Assembly (NCBI RefSeq): GCF_900167415.1
Contig: NZ_FUWU01000008.1
Location: 1 to 64,000 of the forward strand
Source: Fibrobacter intestinalis
GTDB lineage: Bacteria > Fibrobacterota > Fibrobacteria > Fibrobacterales > Fibrobacteraceae
Reading direction: 5' to 3'
DNA length: 64,000 bases
Shown: positions 43,812-52,334 of the stretch, piece by piece
Numbering within the stretch: position 1 is the stretch's first letter
Layout of the letters: the number at the start of each line of letters is the position of its first letter
Notes under the pieces: generated by a model
What the model was told of the DNA's origin: nothing
Databases searched by the model: none
What the model saw: only the letters and a program-made list of their open reading frames with translations
Position numbers and translations under genes: made by a program

Positions 43812-43892
43812 CTTCGACAGGCTCAGGGACCGGTTGTCGAAGCACTGCAGCCGCTGGTTGCTGAGCCTGTCGAAGCACTGCAGCCGTTGGTT
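43812..43892. repeat. Inverted-repeat element with tandem GTCGAAGCACTGCAGCCG units
   Basis: CTTCGACAGGCTCAG (43812-43826) and CTGAGCCTGTCGAAG (43861-43875) are perfect 15-bp inverted repeats. The unit TGTCGAAGCACTGCAGCCG occurs twice (43835 and 43868), 33 bases apart, followed by GTTGGTT or CTGGTTG. Similar CTTCGACAGGCTCAG palindromes are widespread in unrelated bacterial genomes. Confidence 0.75.
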
Positions 43893-44014
43893 AGTGCACC
43901 TCGGCAAGCTCGGTAACCACTTGTCGAACTAGTCGAAAGGTGGTCCTTGAAGGGCGGCTTTATTCTTTCTGTAAAAGCATTCCTGTTTCATCGGAAAAGT
44001 TTCTTTTAGGCTTT

Positions 44015-44117
44015 TGCGTGAGGTACGCGAAGGGTGGCGCAGTTTTGATGCGCCAGCGCGAAGCGCCGACCAGCGGTAAGCCCGTAGCACACCGACCGCC
44101 AACGGCAGGGCACGCCC
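44015..44117 (+). repeat. Dispersed GC-rich intergenic repeat, copy B
   Basis: Plus-strand counterpart of 37252-37380: TGCGTGAGGtacgCG, AGGGTGGCGC, ATGCGCCAGCGC, CGCCGACCAGCGG, AAGCCCGTAGC and GGGCACGCCC in the same order. It lies beyond the 3' end of the outer-membrane protein gene, which is on the opposite strand. Confidence 0.7.
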
Positions 44118-44191
44118 AAGAATCCGAAATTTCGCAAGCAATGCCAGCAAGAACAAAAAACGGGCCAGTCTCCCGCAGCAAAATTTCCGTT

Positions 44192-45151
44192 TCAAAACTT
44201 TCGACTTATCACAAACATAATCATCGACAGCATCCACTCGTGCCCGGTCCGTTCCTGCAGAAGTTCCTGGTTGCTTTCATAGCGGACGTTTCGGTATTTA
44301 CGGTTGCGGGAAACGACCGTCATCAGCATTCCCGCCCAATTTTCGTTCAACTTGACGGCAAGCCGAGGAGTGACATGGATGCGCTTGAACTCCGGGTCGT
44401 AGGGATCATAGACAGCATCATAATCGGACTTGTGCATAATCCCTTGAACGCCATAGGAGACCATCGCCATGGGAAAATGCGCAAACGGCAAAAGGCAAAT
44501 GAACGTCGCCCCGTATTGCCAGCTGTAACCGTTTGCGGCAATCTCCGTCCCCACTTTCCAGACTTCCCCGTCGTCCGCACCCGTATAGCGCATGTAAGTC
44601 AAAGTCGCTCCCGGTTTCAGAATCCATTTCGTCCAGGCGGTCTTGGGAAGGAACGCCATCAGCGGGATGGAAAGCGTCGCATGGTAGTTCACGCCCAAAA
44701 GGAATCGCGTCATGAACGCATCGCAATCGTAGTCCTTTTTTTCCGGATTGTAGGTTCCCATGAAAGTCGCTACGCTCCCATAGTTGATGGCCGTGCTGAC
44801 GTTCCCTTGAACGCCCACTTCCAAAAGGTGCAAGAATTCAAAGGAGAGGTCGCTCCGAATCCCGAGCCCGAACAAAAAAAGATCCCCGTTCAAAGAAGCC
44901 TTGGGCGTTATCCACTTCCCAAAATCCCGCTGCGCCCGCAAGCTCGTATTCCAACCCATGGGCGACGCCGTGAGAAAAAAGGGCCACTTGTGCAGGGATT
45001 CCGAATTGCGCAAGGACTGGTGCGGCAAGAAAATGCCTACAAAGGAAAAGCGGTTTTCCAGCTCCGTTTTCCACGAAGAAGAATCGGCACCCTCCGCGGC
45101 AAATAAAATGGTCGCCCAGAGCAGGACTATCAAACAAAAGCGAAAACGCAT
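44192..45151 (-). CDS. Putative outer-membrane beta-barrel protein
   Basis: A 319-aa protein: signal peptide (1-21, RFRFCLIVLLWATILFAA), then alternating amphipathic strands typical of an outer-membrane barrel (for example SLNGDLFLFGLGIRSDLSF, LHLLEVGVQGNVSTAINYG, GATLTYMRYTG), ending with the strand WMLSMIMFVISRKF, whose terminal aromatic supports outer-membrane insertion. No family is recognised. ATG 45151 is chosen because the signal peptide begins there; an in-frame ATG at 45232 overlaps the divergent gene. A TATATTGG box (45163-45170) and GGAAG precede it. Confidence 0.7.
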   Translation of the reverse strand: MRFRFCLIVLLWATILFAAEGADSSSWKTELENRFSFVGIFLPHQSLRNSESLHKWPFFLTASPMGWNTSLRAQRDFGKWITPKASLNGDLFLFGLGIRSDLSFEFLHLLEVGVQGNVSTAINYGSVATFMGTYNPEKKDYDCDAFMTRFLLGVNYHATLSIPLMAFLPKTAWTKWILKPGATLTYMRYTGADDGEVWKVGTEIAANGYSWQYGATFICLLPFAHFPMAMVSYGVQGIMHKSDYDAVYDPYDPEFKRIHVTPRLAVKLNENWAGMLMTVVSRNRKYRNVRYESNQELLQERTGHEWMLSMIMFVISRKF

Positions 45152-45162
45152 AAAACAGGCTT

Positions 45163-45170
45163 CCAATATA
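45163..45170 (-). promoter_or_regulatory. TATATTGG box before the outer-membrane protein gene
   Basis: Minus-strand TATATTGG, 11 bases before ATG 45151. The oppositely oriented TATATTCC box of the divergent gene lies 33 bases away. Confidence 0.35.
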
Positions 45171-45202
45171 CAAAAACAGATGGCTGCCCGCCGAAGAAAA
45201 CC

Positions 45203-45210
45203 TATATTCC
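45203..45210 (+). promoter_or_regulatory. TATATTCC box before the zinc-ribbon gene
   Basis: Ends 4 bases before ATG 45215; there is no ribosome site, so a leaderless transcript is suggested. Confidence 0.4.
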
Positions 45211-45214
45211 GACT

Positions 45215-45457
45215 ATGAAAATTTGTCCTCATTGCGGCGCCGAGTTGAAAGACAAGGCGACATTTTGCAAAGAATGCGGCAGCGATACCGAAACCGGCTG
45301 GAAAGAGGGGGCCGAATTTGTGGACTTGGAGACTCCCGATTACGATGAAATTGTAGAGAACGAATTTGGCAAGCGAAATCGCTGGAGTTCAAAAATCGCT
45401 TCGCTTTTCGTCGTCGGCATTTTGCTTTTCGCCTTCGTCCTCGCCTTTATTTTTTGA
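45215..45457 (+). CDS. Small zinc-ribbon protein with C-terminal membrane anchor
   Basis: 80 aa. An N-terminal zinc ribbon (CPHCGAELKDKATFCKECG, residues 4-22) binds one zinc through two CxxC knuckles. An acidic linker (30-50) leads to a C-terminal transmembrane helix (about 60-79, ASLFVVGILLFAFVLAFIF). It is probably tail-anchored in the inner membrane with the ribbon in the cytoplasm. Function is unknown. It converges with the histidine kinase gene, overlapping its end by 11 bases. Confidence 0.8.
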   Translation: MKICPHCGAELKDKATFCKECGSDTETGWKEGAEFVDLETPDYDEIVENEFGKRNRWSSKIASLFVVGILLFAFVLAFIF

Positions 45458-48400
45458 ACGTTTTCAGTTTCTGCAAGATGGCTTCTGCCGATTCAAAATC
45501 GAAATCCTCGACCGCTTTTTCCAAAAGACGAATAAAATCCATTCTGGCTTCGTCAAATCGGATGTGGGACACGGTTTTGATAGCGGCGCGGCAACTAGAC
45601 GGAATAGCGTCTCGGACGGCAGATTCCAACATTTGAATCGCTTTGTCCAATTTTTCTTCCGCATCCGGATCGTCCACCAGTTTTTCATTTTGTTCACCGA
45701 TACACTCCGCAGCTAGCGGAATCGCTTTGCGCAGGCGTTCAATGATGGTTTGCAAGTTCTTATTCAAAGCGGACCACGGCGTAAACTTCAATTCTTCACT
45801 CTCATTCGTAATCTGCGCTTCGATTTTGGCAAAAGCGGCCTGCAAAGCGGAGCATCCGATAGTTCCCGTTATGCCCTTGAGCGTATGCGCCATACGGACG
45901 CTGTTTTCCCTGTCGCCATTTTGAATCAACTCTTGAATTTCGGTCACGTAGCCATCGAAATTTTCCACAAACCGGCGAATGACTTTCAGGTATATCGCCT
46001 TGTTGCCCGCAGAATGGTACAGTCCAAGAGAAACGTCGAGGTCGGGAATCTTTTCAAAAAGGGAAAGGAAAGGATCCTTGGGCGAGACGGACGCCGAATT
46101 TTCCGTTTCGTCATTTTCCACGGGAGCCGTTTCTTCACAAGGAATCCAGCGGGCGATTTCTTTGTAAAGTTCCGTCGGATCAATGGGTTTTGTAACGTGC
46201 GCATTTAAACCGGCGGCAAGGCTTTTTTCCTTGTCCCCTTGCAAAGCGTAAGCGCTCATGGCGATAATGGGAAGATCCTTCTTTTCGGCATCGGGCAAAG
46301 CGCGAATCAAACGCGTCGCTTCAAAGCCGTCCATAATGGGCATCTGCAAGTCCATCAGCACGAGGACGTAAGAATTCTTTTTGAGAGCTTCCAGGCCCTC
46401 CTTGCCGTTGTTCGCCACATCCACATCCAAACCGACGCGCGTCAAAAGCTCGACGGCGAGTTCCTGGTTCAAAATATTGTCTTCTACCAGCAGGACTTTG
46501 CTTAGTTTGAACCGGTAAGCATCCTGCGCCCGCGGCTTCACAGAAAATTCCTTCTCCACGGGAGAGAATCCCAAAGTTTCTTCCAAGGCGTTTTGGAAAT
46601 CGGAGAGCAAAAAGGGCTTGGGCAAATAATTCAATCCAGCCGCTCGAGCAGCCTGCAAACGGGATTCATCATTTTTCATGCCAATCCCTAAAATCGGCGG
46701 CAACGCCATTCCTTTATTTTTCAGATGCTCGACAAAGCGGTCGGCGGGAGTGTCGTCGGCATCCCAGGAAAGAACAAACGCATCGTAAAATCCACTTCCC
46801 CGTTCTTGAATCTTTTCTTCCGCGTCCTCGGCCAAACCACTCGCATCGACCTGCAAATTCAAATCTTCGCACATCTTTTCGAGAATGGAACGGGAACAAG
46901 AATTCGAATCCAACAGCAGGAGCCGCTTCCCTTGCAAGGGAGAAGGTTTAGCCATTTCTTCCGGCTCTTCCGCCATGTCGAATGTGAGCGTAAAATAAAA
47001 TTCGCTTCCCATTCCAGCTTCGCTGCGAACCTGCAAATTTCCGCCCATCAGTTCCACAAGGGAACGCGAAATCGCCAGCCCCAGTCCTGTTCCTCCGTAT
47101 TTCCGGGTCGTAGAGCCTTCTGCCTGGGAGAACATCTGGAAAAGTTTTGCGGTCTGCTCCGGAGTCATGCCGATTCCAGAATCCACGACCCCAACCCAAA
47201 TCGTGACTTGGGAAGCCTCTTGCTTGACGACTTCCATTTTAAGGAGCACCTGCCCTTTTTCGGTAAATTTTTCCGCATTGTTGATCAGATTGATAAGAAT
47301 CTGGGAAAAATGCAAGGGGTCGCCCAGAATGCGCTTGGGAATTCTAGAATCGATGTCGGCCAAAAGCTCGATGGATTTTCTCGCGATGCGGACAACGGTA
47401 ATCGACAGCACGTTGGAAACGCACTCCCGCAAATCAAACGGGATATGCTCCAGTTCCTGTTTTTTTGCTTCGATTTTGGAATAATCCAAGATATTGTTGA
47501 TTATGCCCAGAAGGGATTTTGCCGCATAGGAAATGCGATCCAGATAATGTTCCTGCTGCGGGTTCAGCTCGGTAGAAAGAACCAGATCCGACATCCCGAT
47601 GATCGCGTTCATCGGTGTGCGGATTTCGTGGCTCATATTCGCCAAAAATTCACTCTTCGCCCGGGTCGCATCCTTCGCTTCCTGCTCGGCGCGCATAATG
47701 GGCGTAATGTCCGTAAGGAAAAAGAGATATCCCATCTCGCTCGAATCTTTGGAACGCAAGACGGACCCTTCGCCCCGGCACCAAATCCGTTTTCCATTAG
47801 GGAGCATCACTTCAAAATTTTCATTCCACAAAGCCCCGCTTTCCAAAGCCGCCAGCGGTTTTTCCAAAATCGTCCGCGAAATACCGATGGAAGGCAAATC
47901 GTCATAGAAGACGCCGACAAGTTGATCCCTGCGGATATTGAAAAGCTCGCAAATCCTTTTCGAAACGTAAATTATCTTCATGCTGTTGTCGAAAATGATA
48001 ATCGTATTTTGGGAAGACTCCATAATGGAATCCAAAATGGATTCTTTCTGAACCGCCGAAGTTTCATCCGATACCAAAAAGAGATAGCGCACCGAGGCAT
48101 CGTCTTCCAGCAGCAAATTGAAAGAGACGTTCCACCAGAGGATTTTCCCGTCATTCCTCTGCACGACGATTTCATGCGACCCGATTTCGCTGGCCTGCGG
48201 TGCCGCCGTTTTTTGCGCATTCAGTACAAAGTCCTTGAACTCCGGATTGGGAATGATGTCCCACAGGATTTTTCCCTGCAAATCGTGCCAGTCGTCTCCG
48301 CCTCGGACATTGGCGATATTGGAACTCGCCCGCAAAACGCGAAAATGGTTGTCCGTCAAAATCAGAGAAAAATACTTGCTTCCCAAAATCGCATCGAAGA

Positions 48401-49397
48401 GAGAGCTCGAATTGGTGCTGTCCGTCAAATCTTTGGAAATCATCCGACGGAACAAAATCTGGCTGACAATGATTGTCATCACAATTAAAAAGAGAATGCA
48501 GATGCCCGAAAACAGGGTGAAATTCCACATCTTCTGGCTGAAAAGCGAAGCCGTCTTGTTTTGCGGAACAATATGCACCAGGTGAAACGGCAATTTATTG
48601 ACGGGCGCGAGCAACGCCATATATTGCCGACCGTCTTTATCTTTCAATTCAAAATTGACTACGCCCGAGCTCGAAAGCGTGTCCACGTCGTATAAATTCC
48701 GAACGGGTTCCAAAAGGGCGTGGACACTGTCCAGCGTAATATCGCCAAGACTTGTGCGATACGGAAAATAGGTGCACACGCTGTCCGTTTCATTATTTAA
48801 AAGAACAGTCACGCCCCCGCTCTCTTTAGCAAGCGCAGAAATCGTCGAACGAAAATCGTTTACATCTATATCTTCCGCAATCACACCCCGAATGCGATTC
48901 TGCCGTTTCCACACGGGCAAAGACAAAGTGAGCACCCGACGCTCCGCGCTAAAATTCCAATTCGGACCAGAATAGGCGAAACCCTTGTTGCGGCTGGATT
49001 CCAAAAACCAGGATTTAGTACGAAACTCCGGATGGTCCGGGTCCCCACCGCGATACCCCTTGGCGCTGACGAACGCCCCGTCCGCCCCTCCGTAATAGAC
49101 ATCGACTACATTTTGCTTTTTGCATTCCGCTAAAAGCGACGCGCGCAAATTGGACGGCAGACGATGCGCAATTTTTCCATGAAACCGCTGAAAAGGAACC
49201 GCATAAAAAGAAACCTTTTCTTCAAAGGACTGCGCCATCTGCTGCAAAACCTTGCCGGATTCCGAATAGGCGTTTTCAAATAAAAACGAGCGCATATAGG
49301 CGGTAAAAACGATAAAGCCTATAAGCATCGCAATCAAAACGGGAAATGTATAAATCCAAATAATCCGGGAACTTAAAGCACGCTTCGTACTCATCAA
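45447..49397 (-). CDS. Hybrid sensor histidine kinase with two receivers and an Hpt domain
   Basis: 1316 aa. An N-terminal membrane helix (about 12-32), a periplasmic Cache/PDC-like sensor (about 35-290) and a second helix (about 293-315) are followed by two PAS domains (about 330-445 and 455-570). HisKA has MSHEIRTPMNAIIG with His near 589; the ATPase has INNAEKFTEKGQ and GTGLGLAISRSL. The first receiver (about 826-940) is degenerate: FVLSWDADDTPAD has Ser where the phosphoacceptor Asp is expected. The second (about 966-1085) is intact (VEDNILNQ, LMDLQMPIMDG, TKPID). The C-terminal Hpt domain has AHTLKGITG near 1170. It is a full phosphorelay protein. The HD-GYP regulator gene overlaps its start by 4 bases and precedes it in the same operon, making it the likely partner. 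Confidence 0.93.
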   Translation of the reverse strand: MMSTKRALSSRIIWIYTFPVLIAMLIGFIVFTAYMRSFLFENAYSESGKVLQQMAQSFEEKVSFYAVPFQRFHGKIAHRLPSNLRASLLAECKKQNVVDVYYGGADGAFVSAKGYRGGDPDHPEFRTKSWFLESSRNKGFAYSGPNWNFSAERRVLTLSLPVWKRQNRIRGVIAEDIDVNDFRSTISALAKESGGVTVLLNNETDSVCTYFPYRTSLGDITLDSVHALLEPVRNLYDVDTLSSSGVVNFELKDKDGRQYMALLAPVNKLPFHLVHIVPQNKTASLFSQKMWNFTLFSGICILFLIVMTIIVSQILFRRMISKDLTDSTNSSSLFDAILGSKYFSLILTDNHFRVLRASSNIANVRGGDDWHDLQGKILWDIIPNPEFKDFVLNAQKTAAPQASEIGSHEIVVQRNDGKILWWNVSFNLLLEDDASVRYLFLVSDETSAVQKESILDSIMESSQNTIIIFDNSMKIIYVSKRICELFNIRRDQLVGVFYDDLPSIGISRTILEKPLAALESGALWNENFEVMLPNGKRIWCRGEGSVLRSKDSSEMGYLFFLTDITPIMRAEQEAKDATRAKSEFLANMSHEIRTPMNAIIGMSDLVLSTELNPQQEHYLDRISYAAKSLLGIINNILDYSKIEAKKQELEHIPFDLRECVSNVLSITVVRIARKSIELLADIDSRIPKRILGDPLHFSQILINLINNAEKFTEKGQVLLKMEVVKQEASQVTIWVGVVDSGIGMTPEQTAKLFQMFSQAEGSTTRKYGGTGLGLAISRSLVELMGGNLQVRSEAGMGSEFYFTLTFDMAEEPEEMAKPSPLQGKRLLLLDSNSCSRSILEKMCEDLNLQVDASGLAEDAEEKIQERGSGFYDAFVLSWDADDTPADRFVEHLKNKGMALPPILGIGMKNDESRLQAARAAGLNYLPKPFLLSDFQNALEETLGFSPVEKEFSVKPRAQDAYRFKLSKVLLVEDNILNQELAVELLTRVGLDVDVANNGKEGLEALKKNSYVLVLMDLQMPIMDGFEATRLIRALPDAEKKDLPIIAMSAYALQGDKEKSLAAGLNAHVTKPIDPTELYKEIARWIPCEETAPVENDETENSASVSPKDPFLSLFEKIPDLDVSLGLYHSAGNKAIYLKVIRRFVENFDGYVTEIQELIQNGDRENSVRMAHTLKGITGTIGCSALQAAFAKIEAQITNESEELKFTPWSALNKNLQTIIERLRKAIPLAAECIGEQNEKLVDDPDAEEKLDKAIQMLESAVRDAIPSSCRAAIKTVSHIRFDEARMDFIRLLEKAVEDFDFESAEAILQKLKTFKK

Positions 49398-50482
49398 TCA
49401 GCAAAACCTTTATACAGTTCGGGAAGATCGTCCGCAAAAGATTCAAACGCGCGAACGACTTCTGGGTCAAAATGCGTGCCGCTGCCTTCGCGAATAATGC
49501 GAACGGATTCTTCGTGAGAAAGCGCATTTTTATAGACCCGCTTGGAAACCAGCGCGTCATAGACGTCGGCAACGGCCATCATGCGGGCGCAAAGCGGGAT
49601 GGCATTCCCAGAAAGCCCCAGCGGATATCCCGAACCGTCCCATTTTTCATGGTGAAATTTCGCAATGTTGGCGGCAATGATAACCATCGGATTGTTATTC
49701 AATTCCTGCGTAGCGGAAAGCAGCACCTGATAACCCAAAATCGTGTGCTTCTTCATCATCATCCGCTCTTCCAAAGAAAGCGCTCCCGTTTTCCGCAAAA
49801 TATCGTCCGGAATGCCGACTTTGCCGATATCGTGAAGAGGTGCCGCAATCGCATACTCTTCAATGGTTTCTTCATCCGGCAATTCCTTTTTGAACGCGTC
49901 GTATTGGCTCATGACTTGAGCGAGCTTTTTCACAATCATCTGCGTGCGTCGCAAATGCGTGCCGGTTTCATTGTCGCGGAATTCCGCAAGAGCGCCAAGA
50001 CTCGTCAGCATCACCTGCAAAGTCTTTTGCAAATCCTTGGTCTTTTGAGAAAGCTGGACGGTGCGTTCATCCACCAAATCCAAAAGGCGATCCCGAAAAA
50101 ACTTGCGTTCCAGATGATTGCGAATGCGCAAGCGCAGCAGGCCCTGATTAAAAGGCTTGGTCACATAGTCGTCCGCCCCCAAGGAAAGCCCCTTCATTTC
50201 GCTGTCGCTTTCCGCCTGGGCGGTTAAAAAGATGACGGGGATATTTTTGCAGGAAGGAATTTCGCGCAAACGGCGAAATGTTTCGTAGCCGTCCATTTCC
50301 GGCATCATCACATCCAGAAGAATCAAATCCGGCAGACTGCGTTCCGCCAATTCAAGCGCGCGCTTTCCGCTTAAAGCGACGTGGACGTCGTAATTTTCCT
50401 GTTCCAAAACCCCAACCAAAACCTCGATGTTCGGTTTCGTATCATCTACGACTAAAATTTGGGGTCTGCTTTTATCTTCCAT
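49394..50482 (-). CDS. Response regulator with HD-GYP phosphodiesterase domain
   Basis: A 362-aa RpfG-like protein. The receiver domain (8-125) has VVDDTKPN, phosphoacceptor Asp57 in LILLDVMMPEMDG, and Lys109 in YVTKPF. After a coiled-coil linker (about 126-160) comes an HD-GYP domain with His217-Asp218 (PLHDIGKVGIPD), KKHT, FHHEKWDGSGYP (GYP at 285-287) and a later DVYDALVSKR motif. All key residues are present, so cyclic-di-GMP hydrolysis controlled by phosphorylation is expected. It is first in the operon with the hybrid kinase. A TAGATTAT box ends 6 bases before ATG 50482 and no ribosome site is visible. Confidence 0.95.
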   Translation of the reverse strand: MEDKSRPQILVVDDTKPNIEVLVGVLEQENYDVHVALSGKRALELAERSLPDLILLDVMMPEMDGYETFRRLREIPSCKNIPVIFLTAQAESDSEMKGLSLGADDYVTKPFNQGLLRLRIRNHLERKFFRDRLLDLVDERTVQLSQKTKDLQKTLQVMLTSLGALAEFRDNETGTHLRRTQMIVKKLAQVMSQYDAFKKELPDEETIEEYAIAAPLHDIGKVGIPDDILRKTGALSLEERMMMKKHTILGYQVLLSATQELNNNPMVIIAANIAKFHHEKWDGSGYPLGLSGNAIPLCARMMAVADVYDALVSKRVYKNALSHEESVRIIREGSGTHFDPEVVRAFESFADDLPELYKGFAD

Positions 50483-50488
50483 ATAGGA

Positions 50489-50496
50489 ATAATCTA
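50489..50496 (-). promoter_or_regulatory. TAGATTAT box directly before the HD-GYP regulator gene
   Basis: Minus-strand TAGATTAT, 6 bases before ATG 50482; consistent with a leaderless message. Confidence 0.4.
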
Positions 50497-50553
50497 TTCT
50501 ATTTTAATACAAAATAGCTAAAGGTTAGTACAACATGGAATAGTAAAAAAGGC

Positions 50554-52167
50554 TTACAAATCCTTGATGACCATAATCCCGCTTCTTCCGATTTTTGGAA
50601 ACGGTTTCATTCCCTCGCCGCCCTTGCCGCTATCAAGCACATCGAGCAGTTCGCCTTCCGAAGAATACAAATGCAATTCCCACGGACCTGCCGGCGTATT
50701 GAAATACCCGGAATTTTTCTGCACGTTGCGTTGGAAACTCCTGTTCAGACGATCCGTGACGCTGCGGGCCTGCACGAGGGAAACGTCGGCAAGAGTCCAG
50801 CCGATGTCGCTTCCGCCCATGTCAAAAATCAACACGGCGTTTTCGTCCGTCGGCTCCTTCATCGTGAACTTCCAGCTGAAATCCTGCCAGCTCGTCGAAA
50901 GATCCAAAAAACGACCGTTCGCGTAAGGGACGTATTCTTTGGTCGCCCGCTTGATGTCCACATTCAATGTGCGCGGCCTGTCGGCCTTGGCCCGCATACT
51001 GAAAACGTAAGTGACGCCGTTGCGCAAAGAAAAGCTCTGCCGAAACTGCAAATTCCAGGATTCTTTGCCCGAATCCACAATGCCGAAATGGACGACGCCG
51101 TTTTTAACATTCGCATTCGCCTTGCCTCCCCAGAAATCCGCAGTCCATCCGTCCAAACCGTCCTTGAAATCGCCATTGGCAATGAGGTTGCGGCCTCTGT
51201 CCGAAACCCCGGTCGAAAAATCCGCATTTTGAATAAACGCCGGAATGACACTCGTATTCTGGATGCCCAAAGGACTGTCCACGCAGACTTCCCTGCCCCA
51301 GCCGACGAGGGTGTTGAAAGAACCGTGCGTCGTCATGTCCATCTCGGGACTGTCGAAATTTCCCGGTCCCCAACTCCACGACAACCAGCCGATTTCCAAA
51401 CGTTCCGCTTCCGCCATGATGAATTTATACGGAATTTCCCGAGCACCATTCACGGCAACAGGCGCAAATTCTCCGATAATCAACGGCAGATTGCGGGACA
51501 CCGATTCTTCCAAAACTCCCGTGATGCGTTCCCGGACCGTCGCATAGCCCGTCTTTTCCGGATTGTGCCGTTCCGTGGGCCACCACATGTGGATGTCAAA
51601 AATCAAATTGTGTTCCGGATCGGACGACAAAAGTCGCGCACCCTGTTCCAGAATATTTTTAGAATTCTGTCCCCAGTTGTCCGCATCGACAATCAATGGA
51701 ACCCGAATCCCCGCAGCCCGCATCCGCGTTACCGCCGAAGTGTAAGCTTCGTAAAATTCTTCGCCGCTTTCCTCTTCGCCGCCCACTTCGTTTCCGATAT
51801 TGACCAGCAGATATTCCTGATGGTCCTGTATCAGCTGGACGGCATCTTCCCGCGTCCAGAAGTTTACCAATTCCGGCAAGCGTGTCCACTGCCCCGTCGC
51901 ATCGTGGAGTTCCACAATCGGAATCATGCTATTGACAATGCTTTCATCGACAATGTGGTACAAATCCGAAATCCGCCCGTGCATATTCCATACGATACGG
52001 ACGCAGTTCGCACCCGTCTTGGCGATTTCCGGAATGGACTTTCCTTCGCGATCCGTCCAAATGAACATGTGGTTCACGCCGCGAAGTATGACTTTTTCAT
52101 TGTCCTTGGTATAAAGGAAGCGCCCCTGAACAAAAAAGCCCGGTTTTGAATTATTGACAGATTCCAT
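50554..52167 (-). CDS. GH5 enzyme with a CBM4_9-like domain, no signal peptide
   Basis: 537 aa. The GH5 catalytic domain covers residues about 10-310: LRGVNHMFIW (28-37), GANCVRIVW (52-60), acid/base Glu127 in VNIGNEVGG, FDIHMWWP (190-197) and nucleophile Glu233 in LIIGEFAPV. A jelly-roll carbohydrate-binding domain follows (about 325-465, NLIANGDFKDGLDGW, ending ADVSLVQA), then a short C-terminal unit (WELHLYSSEGELL...GIMVIKDL). The fold suits beta-mannanase or endoglucanase activity. ATG 52167 is preferred to TTG 52182 because AAAGG is 8 bases upstream. No signal peptide is present with either start, which is odd for an enzyme with a binding domain. It could leave by another route, or the true N-terminus could be missing. 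Confidence 0.88.
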   Translation of the reverse strand: MESVNNSKPGFFVQGRFLYTKDNEKVILRGVNHMFIWTDREGKSIPEIAKTGANCVRIVWNMHGRISDLYHIVDESIVNSMIPIVELHDATGQWTRLPELVNFWTREDAVQLIQDHQEYLLVNIGNEVGGEEESGEEFYEAYTSAVTRMRAAGIRVPLIVDADNWGQNSKNILEQGARLLSSDPEHNLIFDIHMWWPTERHNPEKTGYATVRERITGVLEESVSRNLPLIIGEFAPVAVNGAREIPYKFIMAEAERLEIGWLSWSWGPGNFDSPEMDMTTHGSFNTLVGWGREVCVDSPLGIQNTSVIPAFIQNADFSTGVSDRGRNLIANGDFKDGLDGWTADFWGGKANANVKNGVVHFGIVDSGKESWNLQFRQSFSLRNGVTYVFSMRAKADRPRTLNVDIKRATKEYVPYANGRFLDLSTSWQDFSWKFTMKEPTDENAVLIFDMGGSDIGWTLADVSLVQARSVTDRLNRSFQRNVQKNSGYFNTPAGPWELHLYSSEGELLDVLDSGKGGEGMKPFPKIGRSGIMVIKDL

Positions 52168-52334
52168 CTGAACACCTTTCAAAAAAAATTGATTCCTTGC
52201 TCAAAATAAGAAAAAAAAGTCGGAACGTTCAAAGGAATTTCACGTCGGCTTTAAAAATCGAAGCGCGGACGAACATGTCGCCCGCAATCCGGGATTTTCC
52301 TATTCGCAAACGGGAAAATCGACCGTCGTTTGAA

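Larger units (their letters stand above)
43467..44191. other. 725-bp gene-free stretch with repeats
   Basis: No convincing gene: overlapping ORFs on both strands (43472-43864 plus, 43548-43742 minus) lack ribosome sites and any family character, and one ends inside repeats. The stretch holds a 13-base direct repeat (CGGTTATCAGTTT, twice near 43764 and 43778), an inverted-repeat element with tandem units (43812-43892) and copy B of the dispersed repeat (44015-44117). Confidence 0.6.

Noticed and set aside
43472-43864. 130-codon plus-strand ORF after metK
   Set aside because: No ribosome site or family, an opposing ORF of similar quality, and its end lies in the inverted-repeat element.
46725-48488. 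587-codon plus-strand ORF opposite the histidine kinase
   Set aside because: The minus-strand frame has clear kinase motifs throughout; the plus frame has none.
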